NCBI RefSeq assembly: GCF_001247745.1
Contig: NZ_LAIR01000002.1
Coordinates: 3,038,001-3,102,000, forward strand
Direction of reading: 5' to 3'
Origin: Luteipulveratus halotolerans
GTDB taxonomy: Bacteria > Actinomycetota > Actinomycetes > Actinomycetales > Dermatophilaceae
Length of the DNA stretch: 64,000 nucleotides
Part shown: in pieces, positions 34,849 to 42,145 of the stretch
How the letters are laid out: each line of letters opens with the position of its first letter
How positions within the stretch are numbered: position 1 is the stretch's first letter
Made by a program: the position numbers and the translations under genes
The notes under the pieces: model-generated
Told to the model about the DNA's origin: nothing
Database searches by the model: none
Seen by the model: only the letters and a program-made list of their open reading frames with translations

Positions 34849-36006
34849 GTGAAGATCACGCGCATCGGCCGTGTGCCTGCCATCGCCCTGGTCGGGGCGC
34901 TCGCGCTGTCCGCCTGCGGCTCCGACGACAACACCGGCGGCACCGACGGCGGCGACTCGGGCAACGGCTCGTCCTCCGCCTCGGCTGACAACGGCACCGG
35001 CGCCGCGGCGCCCGGCGGCGACGTCGACTGCGGCAGCAAGGCGCTGACCGCCGAGGGCTCCACCGCCCAGGACAACGCCATCCAGGAGGCGATCTCGAGC
35101 TTCGAGAGCGTCTGCGCCGACCAGAAGGTGACCTACAACGGCACCGGCTCCGGTGACGGCATCAAGAAGTTCATCGCCGGCCAGGTCAGCTTCGCGGGCT
35201 CCGACTCGGCGCTCAAGGGCTCCGACGGCAAGACCGAGGTCCAGGACGCGCAGAAGGCGTGCGGCTCTCCGGCCTGGAACATCCCGATGGTCACCGGCCC
35301 GATCTCGATCGCCTACAACCTGCAGGGCGTCGACAAGCTCGTGCTCACGCCGGCCCTGCTCGCCGACATCTTCCAGGGCAAGATCACCACCTGGAACGAC
35401 CCGCAGATCGCCGCCGCCAACAAGGGCGTCACGCTGCCGGCCAAGCCGATCAAGCCGTTCTTCCGCTCCGACGAGTCGGGCACCACCGAGAACTTCACCA
35501 AGTACCTCAAGGGCTCCGCCGCCGCGAAGTGGACCGCTGAGCCGGCCAAGAAGTGGACCGGCAAGGGCGAGGGCAAGGCCAAGACCGCCGGTGTCGCCTC
35601 GGCCGTCAAGGGCACCGACGGTGGCATCACCTACGCCGAGTGGGGCGCCGCCAAGGACAACAAGCTGGGCATCGCCCAGATCGACAACGGCGCGGGCGCC
35701 GTCGAGCTCAACGGTGAGTCGGCCGGTAAGGCGATCGCCGCGGCCAAGATCGACGGCCAGGGCAACGACCTGAAGCTCAAGCTCGACTACGCCACCAAGG
35801 AGGCGGGTGCGTACCCGATCGTCCTGGTGACCTACGAGATCGTCTGCTCCAAGTACAAGGACGCGGCCACGGCCAAGGGCGTCAAGGCGTTCCTGAACCA
35901 CTTCGCCTCCGAGGACACCCAGAAGGGCATCGAGGAGATCGGCTACGCGCCCCTGCCGGACGAGGTCCGCAGCAAGGTCAGCACGGCCATCAACGCGATT
36001 CAGTGA
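34849..36006 (+). CDS. pstS: Phosphate ABC transporter substrate-binding lipoprotein PstS
   Basis: A 385-residue lipoprotein: signal peptide with lipobox LSAC (Cys about 24), a Gly/Ser/Asp-rich linker, then the PstS fold. Phosphate-binding segments are LTAEGSTAQDNAIQ, GSGDGIKKFIAGQVSFAGSDSA and RSDESGTTENFTKYL. GTG start with GAGAGG upstream. First gene of pstSCAB under two perfect PHO repeats; a strong hairpin follows it. Confidence 0.95.
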   Translation: MKITRIGRVPAIALVGALALSACGSDDNTGGTDGGDSGNGSSSASADNGTGAAAPGGDVDCGSKALTAEGSTAQDNAIQEAISSFESVCADQKVTYNGTGSGDGIKKFIAGQVSFAGSDSALKGSDGKTEVQDAQKACGSPAWNIPMVTGPISIAYNLQGVDKLVLTPALLADIFQGKITTWNDPQIAAANKGVTLPAKPIKPFFRSDESGTTENFTKYLKGSAAAKWTAEPAKKWTGKGEGKAKTAGVASAVKGTDGGITYAEWGAAKDNKLGIAQIDNGAGAVELNGESAGKAIAAAKIDGQGNDLKLKLDYATKEAGAYPIVLVTYEIVCSKYKDAATAKGVKAFLNHFASEDTQKGIEEIGYAPLPDEVRSKVSTAINAIQ

Positions 36007-36013
36007 TTCACTC

Positions 36014-36052
36014 GTGTGGTGGGGCGCTTCGTGCTGAAGCGCCCCACCACAC
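36014..36052 (+). terminator. Intercistronic hairpin between pstS and pstC
   Basis: A 17-bp perfect stem (GTGTGGTGGGGCGCTTC and complement) with loop GTGCT lies 8 nt after the pstS stop. No long T-run follows, so partial termination or 3'-end stabilisation of pstS mRNA is likely. Confidence 0.8.
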
Positions 36053-36090
36053 GACCGTTTGAGCCAGGTCTTGCAGATAGGTACCCCTCC

Positions 36091-37104
36091 ATGAGTTCCG
36101 TGACCGGAGTCTCCGTCGCTGACGAGACGCCTGACCCCGAAGGCCGCGAACGCCTCGCCGGCGACCGCGCCTCCACCGGCCGCCTCGGCGACCGACTCTT
36201 CGGCGGCGCCGCCAAGGGCGCCGGTGTCCTCGTCGTCGCCCTCGTGACGCTGATCGGCATCTTCCTTCTCGTCCAGGCAGTCCCCGCGCTCGCCGACAAC
36301 CACGAGAACTTCCTCACGTCGCAGAAGTGGGACGTCTCCGACCCCGACAACATGGGATTCGGTATCGCCCGGCTGCTGTGGGTGACGGTCATCTCGTCGG
36401 TGCTCGCGATGCTGATCGCGGTGCCGCTCGGCGTGTGCATCGCGCTGTTCATCACCCATTACGCCCCGGGCTGGCTCGCGAAGCCGGCCGCGACGCTGGT
36501 CGACCTGCTCGCCGCAGTGCCGTCGATCGTCTTCGGCCTCTGGGGAGCATTCGTCGTCGGCCAGTACTTCGAGCCAGTGCAGGACTTCCTCGTTGCTGTT
36601 GTTGGTTGGTTCCCGCTCTTCGAGAGAACCGCCGCGACTGCGGCCAGCACCATCGCCTTCGTCTCGGTGATCCTCGCGATCATGATCCTGCCGATCATCA
36701 CGGCCCTCTCGCGCGAGGTCTTCGCCCAGACGCCGCCCGCACACAAGGAGGCCGCGCTGGCGCTCGGTGCCACCAAGTGGGAGATGATCCGCACCGCGGT
36801 GCTGCCGTTCGGCAAGCCGGGCGTCATCTCGGCCGCGATGCTTGGTCTTGGCCGAGCCCTCGGTGAGACCATCGCGGTGCTGTTCATCGTGTCGTCGCTG
36901 CCCGACGGCGCCCCGTGGAGCTGGTCGATCTTCAACGGCGGTGAGACGTTCGCGTCCAAGATCGCCAACAACGCCGGCGAGTTCGACTCGCCCTCCAAGA
37001 CCGGCGCCTACATCAGCGCGGGCCTGGTCCTGTTCATCCTGACGTTCGTCGTCAACGCGATCGCCCGGATCGTCATCGAGCGCCGGAAGGCCTTCACCGA
37101 ATGA
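36091..37104 (+). CDS. pstC: Phosphate ABC transporter permease PstC
   Basis: A 337-residue permease with six membrane segments after a charged N-terminus; the first is GVLVVALVTLIGIFLLVQAV. The EAA loop reads HKEAALALGATKWEMIRTAV, followed by LGLGRALGETIAVLFIVSS typical of PstC. Start at ATG 36091. Its last 4 nt overlap pstA (ATGA). Expression relative to pstS may be reduced by the hairpin upstream. Confidence 0.95.
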   Translation: MSSVTGVSVADETPDPEGRERLAGDRASTGRLGDRLFGGAAKGAGVLVVALVTLIGIFLLVQAVPALADNHENFLTSQKWDVSDPDNMGFGIARLLWVTVISSVLAMLIAVPLGVCIALFITHYAPGWLAKPAATLVDLLAAVPSIVFGLWGAFVVGQYFEPVQDFLVAVVGWFPLFERTAATAASTIAFVSVILAIMILPIITALSREVFAQTPPAHKEAALALGATKWEMIRTAVLPFGKPGVISAAMLGLGRALGETIAVLFIVSSLPDGAPWSWSIFNGGETFASKIANNAGEFDSPSKTGAYISAGLVLFILTFVVNAIARIVIERRKAFTE

Positions 37105-38018
37105 GCACCATCGAGACCGCAGAGTCGCTGCCCACGACGAGCAAGGCGTCCGGCCTCGGACCCAAGTCCTCCGGCCGTGCCATCAAGGACCGCGTCGCCA
37201 CCGGCGTGATGTGGCTGGCGTTCCTCGTGGCCATGGTGCCGCTCGTCTGGATCCTCGCCACCGTCATCATCAAGGGCGGCCATCTGCTGCTCACCGCTGA
37301 CTGGTGGACGCACTCCCAGCAGGGCATCACCAACCGCGAGGAGGGTGGCGGCGCCGTCCACGCCATCCAGGGCACGCTGCTGCAGGCGGCGGTGACCGCG
37401 CTCATCGCGGTGCCGATCGGCGTACTGACCGCGATCTACCTGGTCGAGTACGGCGGCGGCAAGTTCAAGCGCGCCGTGAGCTTCATGGTCGACATCCTCA
37501 CCGGTGTGCCGTCCATCGTGGCCGCGCTGTTCATCTACGCCGTGTGGATCACGACGTTCGGGTTCAACCGCATGCCGTTCGCGGTCTGCCTCGCCCTGGT
37601 GCTGCTCATGGTGCCGGTCGTCGTCCGCTCCACCGAGGAGATGCTCAAGCTCGTCCCCAACGAGCTGCGCGAGGCGTCGTACGCGCTCGGTGTGCCCAAG
37701 TGGAAGACCATCACCAAGGTGGTCCTCCCGACCGCGTTCTCGGGCATCGTGACGGGCGTCCTGCTCGGCCTGGCCCGCGTCATGGGTGAGACCGCTCCGC
37801 TGCTGATCCTGGCGCCGTACTTCCGGTCGATCTCGACCAACCTGTTCGACGGCCTCATGGGCACGCTGCCCACGATGATCAACGCCGGCCGCGACAACAT
37901 GGCCATCGAGGCCAACTCCGAGCGCGTCTGGGCCGCTGCCTGCACGCTGATCGTCCTCGTCCTGGTCCTCAACCTGCTGGGCCGGCTCATCAGCCGGTTC
38001 AACAAGCTCGACCGCTGA
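37101..38018 (+). CDS. pstA: Phosphate ABC transporter permease PstA
   Basis: A 305-residue permease, six predicted membrane segments. EAA loop NELREASYALGVPKWKTITK followed by GLARVMGETAPLLILAPYF. Partner of PstC in the inner-membrane channel. ATGA overlap with pstC indicates translational coupling. Confidence 0.95.
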   Translation: MSTIETAESLPTTSKASGLGPKSSGRAIKDRVATGVMWLAFLVAMVPLVWILATVIIKGGHLLLTADWWTHSQQGITNREEGGGAVHAIQGTLLQAAVTALIAVPIGVLTAIYLVEYGGGKFKRAVSFMVDILTGVPSIVAALFIYAVWITTFGFNRMPFAVCLALVLLMVPVVVRSTEEMLKLVPNELREASYALGVPKWKTITKVVLPTAFSGIVTGVLLGLARVMGETAPLLILAPYFRSISTNLFDGLMGTLPTMINAGRDNMAIEANSERVWAAACTLIVLVLVLNLLGRLISRFNKLDR

Positions 38019-38059
38019 CCGCCCCTCCCCCGCAGACCACGCAACAAGGAAGTAACCAC

Positions 38060-38836
38060 ATGGCCAAGCGCATCGACGTCAGTGACCTGAACGTCTTCTA
38101 CGGCGACTTCAAAGCGGTCGAGGGCGTCACCATGACGGTGGAGCCCCGCTCCGTGACCGCCTTCATCGGCCCGTCGGGGTGCGGCAAGTCCACGTTCCTG
38201 CGCACGCTCAACCGCATGCACGAGGTGATCCCCGGCGGCCGGGTCGAGGGCAAGGTCATGCTCGACGACCAGGACCTCTACGCCGCCGACGTCGACCCGG
38301 TCGGCGTACGCCGCACGGTGGGCATGGTCTTCCAGCGCCCCAACCCGTTCCCGACGATGTCCATCAAGGACAACGTCGTCGCGGGCCTGCGGCTCAACGG
38401 CGTCAAGGACAAGAAGACACTCGACGAGACCGTGGAGCGCTCGCTCAAGGGCGCCAACCTCTGGAACGAGGTCAAGGACCGCCTCGACAAGCCGGGCGCC
38501 GGCCTGTCGGGCGGTCAGCAGCAGCGGCTGTGCATCGCGCGCGCCATCGCGGTGTCGCCGCAGGTGCTGCTCATGGACGAGCCGTGCTCGGCGCTCGACC
38601 CGATCTCGACGCTCGCCATCGAGGACCTGATCAACGAGCTGAAGGACCAGTTCACGATCGTCATCGTGACGCACAACATGCAGCAGGCGGCGCGCGTCTC
38701 GGACCGCACGGCGTTCTTCAACCTGGCCGCCACGGGCAAGCCGGGCAAGCTGATCGAGATGGACGACACCACGACGATCTTCAACAACCCCAACGAGAAG
38801 GCGACGGAGGACTACATCTCCGGTCGCTTCGGCTGA
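38060..38836 (+). CDS. pstB: Phosphate ABC transporter ATP-binding protein PstB
   Basis: A 258-residue ATPase: Walker A GPSGCGKST (residues 37-45), PstB-type VGMVFQRPNPFPTMSIKDNV, signature LSGGQQQR, Walker B VLLMDEPCSALDP and switch His in IVTHNMQQAARVSD. RBS AAGGAAG upstream. Last gene of the operon; a degenerate interspersed repeat and then a hairpin terminator follow. Confidence 0.96.
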   Translation: MAKRIDVSDLNVFYGDFKAVEGVTMTVEPRSVTAFIGPSGCGKSTFLRTLNRMHEVIPGGRVEGKVMLDDQDLYAADVDPVGVRRTVGMVFQRPNPFPTMSIKDNVVAGLRLNGVKDKKTLDETVERSLKGANLWNEVKDRLDKPGAGLSGGQQQRLCIARAIAVSPQVLLMDEPCSALDPISTLAIEDLINELKDQFTIVIVTHNMQQAARVSDRTAFFNLAATGKPGKLIEMDDTTTIFNNPNEKATEDYISGRFG

Positions 38837-38842
38837 TCGACA

Positions 38843-38887
38843 GGCCGGTGAGCATCGACGAGGCGCTAGCCGAGGCGGCGCGAAGCC
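38843..38887. repeat. Interspersed GCTAGCGCT-family repeat, degenerate copy after pstB
   Basis: On the minus strand it reads GGCTTCGCGCCGCCTCGGCT then AGCGCCTCGTCGATGCTCAC; it shares the CTCGGCTAGCGCCTCGTC core with the treY copy. Confidence 0.6.
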
Positions 38888-38940
38888 GGCCGCGGAGATC
38901 AGCCAAAGGGCACGGCTGAGGGTTCTCCCGGCCAACAGAC

Positions 38941-38974
38941 ACGGCCCGTCACCGCGACTGCGGTGGCGGGCCGT
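38941..38974. terminator. Terminator of the pst operon
   Basis: A 15-bp stem (ACGGCCCGTCACCGC against GCGGTGGCGGGCCGT, one wobble) with loop GACT between pstB and the convergent small gene. Confidence 0.75.
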
Positions 38975-39003
38975 CGTCGTACGCGCGGGTCGTCGTACGC
39001 AGG

Positions 39004-39174
39004 TCAGTGCTGTGGGCGGATGCCGAGCAGCTGGTCGATCTCGGAGAGCGACAGCCGGCCCACGCTGCGGCGGGCGGCAGCGACCAGCACCGCGACCAGC
39101 TCGATCTCGTCGTCGAGGTCGGGGTCGTTGACGTCGTCCTCACTGCTGGGCGAGGAGACGATCACCCGATTCAT
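39004..39174 (-). CDS. Small conserved protein, 56 residues
   Basis: Starts MNRVIVSSPSSEDDVNDPDL and ends LGIRPQH. An acidic N-terminus precedes an amphipathic region (LVAVLVAAARRSVGRL) and LSLSEIDQLLGI, which could form a small helical, possibly regulatory, domain. A TACTCT box 6 nt before the ATG argues for a real gene. Function unknown. Confidence 0.7.
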   Translation of the reverse strand: MNRVIVSSPSSEDDVNDPDLDDEIELVAVLVAAARRSVGRLSLSEIDQLLGIRPQH

Positions 39175-39180
39175 AGGTTC

Positions 39181-39186
39181 AGAGTA
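39181..39186 (-). promoter_or_regulatory. -10 element TACTCT of the 56-residue gene (leaderless)
   Basis: Ends 6 nt before the ATG at 39174 on the minus strand. Confidence 0.5.
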
Positions 39187-39243
39187 GGCGCCTCATACCG
39201 TATGCAGGGCCGTAGCGGTGGATGAACGATCGGTGCACTGCTC

Positions 39244-39257
39244 GTGATCACTGTCAC
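39244..39257. promoter_or_regulatory. CRP/GlxR-like site GTGATCACTGTCAC
   Basis: GTGA-N6-TCAC, 45 nt upstream of the start at 39302 and 70 nt upstream of the divergent small gene. Confidence 0.4.
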
Positions 39258-39301
39258 GATCGCCTGCGCGGAGTCGGTCATCCGACCGGGTCGGGCGCAC
39301 A

Positions 39302-39580
39302 ATGAACCACGTGGGTAAGGGCAAGGAGCGACGGCAGCAGCTGCGCGCTCAGCTCAAGGAGCTGAGCCACAAGGAGATCAAGGCCGAGGTCCCTCGTGAG
39401 GAGCCGGACGACGACGGCACCCACGAGAAGGGCAGCTTCGCCTACGGTTACTGCAAGACGTGCGACTGGCAGGGGCATGCGCGCAGATCACGCGACAAGG
39501 CTCGCCGTGACGCGCTCGAGCACAAGCTGACGTGCAAGGGCAAGCACCCGGTACGGATGGCGACCACCGACGAGAGGTAG
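39302..39580 (+). CDS. Small conserved protein with a CxxC motif
   Basis: A 92-residue basic protein. The first half is a charged helix (GKGKERRQQLRAQLKELSHK); the second has YCKTCDWQG and a later Cys (HKLTCKGKH), suggesting a small zinc-binding knuckle. Similar short proteins are common in actinobacteria without assigned function. Divergent from the 56-residue gene, sharing the CRP-like site. Confidence 0.65.
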   Translation: MNHVGKGKERRQQLRAQLKELSHKEIKAEVPREEPDDDGTHEKGSFAYGYCKTCDWQGHARRSRDKARRDALEHKLTCKGKHPVRMATTDER

Positions 39581-39744
39581 AGCGTCGGGCCGGGAAGCGC
39601 CTCACGGCGCACGGCCGCTCGTGGCGGCGTATTTTGGGACCCGGGGCTACCGCGGCCCGACGCACGAAAGAGGCTAACTGCTCGGCGGCGTGATGTGTTC
39701 CCGCCCAGCCGGGCGTGCGGCGTACGTCACCCCGGTGCATCCCC

Positions 39745-40383
39745 TCACTCCAGGTGACCGACGCGCCACAGCTGAGCGCATCGTTGCAGGTCAGAGGCGG
39801 TGCCGATGAGGGCCGACGCGCTGTGGGTGGCGGCTTCGGCGCGAGGTTCGTCGTGGCCGTCGTGGTCATCCGCACGGTGGGCGCGCCCGACCGAGACCAC
39901 CCGGCAGAACGCCGCAGCCCGCTCCAGCGCCACCGCGAGGTCGCCCTCGAAGACACCGCGCAGGATCTCGTCGCCGAGCCGCTTGATCTCCTCGGGCCCG
40001 GGCGGTTCGGCGGCGCCCGCGACCGCGTGCGAGACGTCGGCGTGCCGCATCCCGGCGTCGTAGTCGGTCGAGGCGCCGACCGGGTCGCGGTGGACCCACT
40101 CGCGCAGGGTGTAGAGCCGCCACAACGCCCCCGGCAGCGTGGCCGCCGGCCGGGCCGCCCACAGCTCGGCGACGGTCGACAGACCGAGCTCGTCGACGAG
40201 GTGCACCAGCCGCGTACGGACCTGCGGGTCGTCGGTGGCGCGTCCGGCGCCGACGAGGACGGCTGCCGTCTCGTGGGCGACCTCGCGCACGTCGGCCGGG
40301 TCGGGTGCCTGGCCCTCGATGTCCATCTGGTCCGGGGGCCGGTACGCCGGGCGGCGGAACCGCGGACCCGTCTCGTCAGCCAC
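39745..40383 (-). CDS. Conserved actinobacterial protein next to treZ
   Basis: A 212-residue soluble, mostly helical protein. Distinct blocks: YRPPDQMDIEGQAPDPADVR near the start, EVAHETAAVLVGAGRA, LVHLVDELGLSTVAELW, LPGALWRLYTLREWVHRDP and a helical C-terminus with ALERAAAFCRVVSVGRA. I do not recognise a characterised domain. It begins inside the last codons of treZ (8-nt overlap), so it is co-translated with the trehalose genes. Confidence 0.75.
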   Translation of the reverse strand: MADETGPRFRRPAYRPPDQMDIEGQAPDPADVREVAHETAAVLVGAGRATDDPQVRTRLVHLVDELGLSTVAELWAARPAATLPGALWRLYTLREWVHRDPVGASTDYDAGMRHADVSHAVAGAAEPPGPEEIKRLGDEILRGVFEGDLAVALERAAAFCRVVSVGRAHRADDHDGHDEPRAEAATHSASALIGTASDLQRCAQLWRVGHLE

Positions 40384-42145
40384 GGCTGCGCTGCTCCATC
40401 AGGTGGGCCTCCGTGCCGCCGTTGGGTCCGCGGACGACCACACCGTCGGGGTGGATGGCCTCGGTGCCGTCGGGCAGCTCGGACGTGCCGCGGGAGCCGA
40501 GCACGACCTCTCCGTGCGGCAGGTCGAGCGGGACGTCGGCGGCGGAGAGGTTGAGGACCACGGTGTGCGCGCCGCGGCGTACGTGCACGACGCCGCCCTC
40601 GCGCGTGACCGCGGTCGACCCCAGCGCCGAGCTCTGCAGGTCGGGGATCGCACGCCGTAACCGGATCAGCCAGCGGTACCAGTGCAGCAGGTCGTCGTGC
40701 TCGGGTTTGGTGAGCTCGTCCCAGCGGAGTGTCGACGCGATGGCGGTCTGGGGGTCCTGCGGATCGGGCACCGAGCCCTGCCAGCCGTGCTGAGCGAACT
40801 CGGCGCGCCGGCCCCGCGAGACGGCGTCGGCGAGCTCGGGCTCCTGGTGATCGGTGAAGTACTGCCACGGCGTCGAGGCGCCCCACTCCTCACCCATGAA
40901 CAGCATCGGCGTGTAGGGACCGGTGAGCAGCAGGGCCGCCCCGCAGGCGAGTCGACCGGGACTCACGAGGTGCGAAAGTCGTTGTCCTGCAGCGCGATTG
41001 CCGACCTGGTCATGGGTCTGCAACGACGCCACGAACCGCCACCCCGGGGTGCCGGGCGCGACGGGACGGCCGTGGTGGCGACCCCGGAACGACGACCACG
41101 TGCCGTCGTGGAAGAACGGTGTGTTGAGCACCTTGGCGAGCGCGTCGACGTCGGCGAAGTCGGCGTAGTAGCCCTGCGTCTCGCCGGTGAGCAGCACGTG
41201 CAGCGCGTGGTGGACGTCGTCGGCCCACTGCCCGTGCACGCCCATGCCGCCGAAGCCGTGCGCGGCCCGGGGCACGACCGTACGAGGGTCGTTGCGGTCC
41301 GACTCGGCGATCAGCTCCAGCCGCCGGTCCAGCGCGTCGGACAACGCATCGACATGAGCGCTGAGCTCTTCGAGGAACGGCTGCGCGCGGGCGTCGTACA
41401 GCTCGTGGACGGCGTCCAGCCGCAACGCGTCGACGTGGAAGTCGCGCAGCCACGACGTGGCGTTGTCCAGGAGGTAGCGCCGGACCTCGTCGCTGCCGGC
41501 ACCGTCGAGGTTGACCGCCCAGCCCCACGGCGTGGAGTAGCGGTCGGTGAAGTAGGGCCCGAACTCCTGCAGGTAGTTGCCGCTCGGCCCGAGGTGGTTG
41601 TGGACGACGTCGAGGCAGACGCCGAGCCCGCGCTGATGGCACGCGTCGACGAACCGCTGCAGGGCGACCGCTCCGCCGTAGGCCGCGTGCACGGCGTACG
41701 GGCTGACGCCGTCGTAGCCCCAGCCGCGCTCGCCCGGGAACGCCGCGACCGGCATCAGCTCGACGAGCGTGACGCCGAGGTCGACGAGGTGGTCGAGGTG
41801 CTCGGCTGCCGCGTCGAGCGTGCCCTCGTCGGTGAACGTGCCGACGTGCAGCTCGTAGATGATCGCGCCCTTGAGCCATGAGCCCCGCCAGTCGGTGTCG
41901 TGCCAGTCGTAGGCGTCGAGGTCGACGACCTCGGACGCCTCGTGGGGGCCGTCCGGCTGGCTGAGCGAGCGCGGGTCGGGGCGCGGGTCACCGCCGTCGA
42001 GTCGGAACGCGTAGCGGCTGCCCGGCCGGACGGCGGCGTCGCTGGTCCACCAGCCGTCGTCGCCGCGGCACATGGGGTGATCGGCTCCGTCGAGCACGAG
42101 ACGCACGTCATCGCGGGTGGGGGCCCACACGCGAATCGGCTGCAT
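40376..42145 (-). CDS. treZ: Malto-oligosyltrehalose trehalohydrolase TreZ
   Basis: A 589-residue GH13 enzyme that cleaves trehalose from maltooligosyl trehalose. N-terminal carbohydrate-binding beta domain (RVWAPTRDDVRLVLDG), then the barrel with GVSPYAVHAAYGG, CLDVVHNHLGPSGNY, nucleophile Asp in FHVDALRLDAVHELYD, acid/base Glu in LELIAESDRNDPRT and LQTHDQVGNRA. The ATG at 42145 shares 1 nt with the treY stop. The TreY-TreZ pair makes trehalose from glycogen-type chains. Confidence 0.95.
   Translation of the reverse strand: MQPIRVWAPTRDDVRLVLDGADHPMCRGDDGWWTSDAAVRPGSRYAFRLDGGDPRPDPRSLSQPDGPHEASEVVDLDAYDWHDTDWRGSWLKGAIIYELHVGTFTDEGTLDAAAEHLDHLVDLGVTLVELMPVAAFPGERGWGYDGVSPYAVHAAYGGAVALQRFVDACHQRGLGVCLDVVHNHLGPSGNYLQEFGPYFTDRYSTPWGWAVNLDGAGSDEVRRYLLDNATSWLRDFHVDALRLDAVHELYDARAQPFLEELSAHVDALSDALDRRLELIAESDRNDPRTVVPRAAHGFGGMGVHGQWADDVHHALHVLLTGETQGYYADFADVDALAKVLNTPFFHDGTWSSFRGRHHGRPVAPGTPGWRFVASLQTHDQVGNRAAGQRLSHLVSPGRLACGAALLLTGPYTPMLFMGEEWGASTPWQYFTDHQEPELADAVSRGRRAEFAQHGWQGSVPDPQDPQTAIASTLRWDELTKPEHDDLLHWYRWLIRLRRAIPDLQSSALGSTAVTREGGVVHVRRGAHTVVLNLSAADVPLDLPHGEVVLGSRGTSELPDGTEAIHPDGVVVRGPNGGTEAHLMEQRSRG

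Noticed and set aside
39581..39744. Possible riboswitch in the gap before the treZ-linked gene
   Set aside because: Several GC-rich inverted segments exist, but the gene on either side ends here (both 3' ends), and no known riboswitch core could be recognised.
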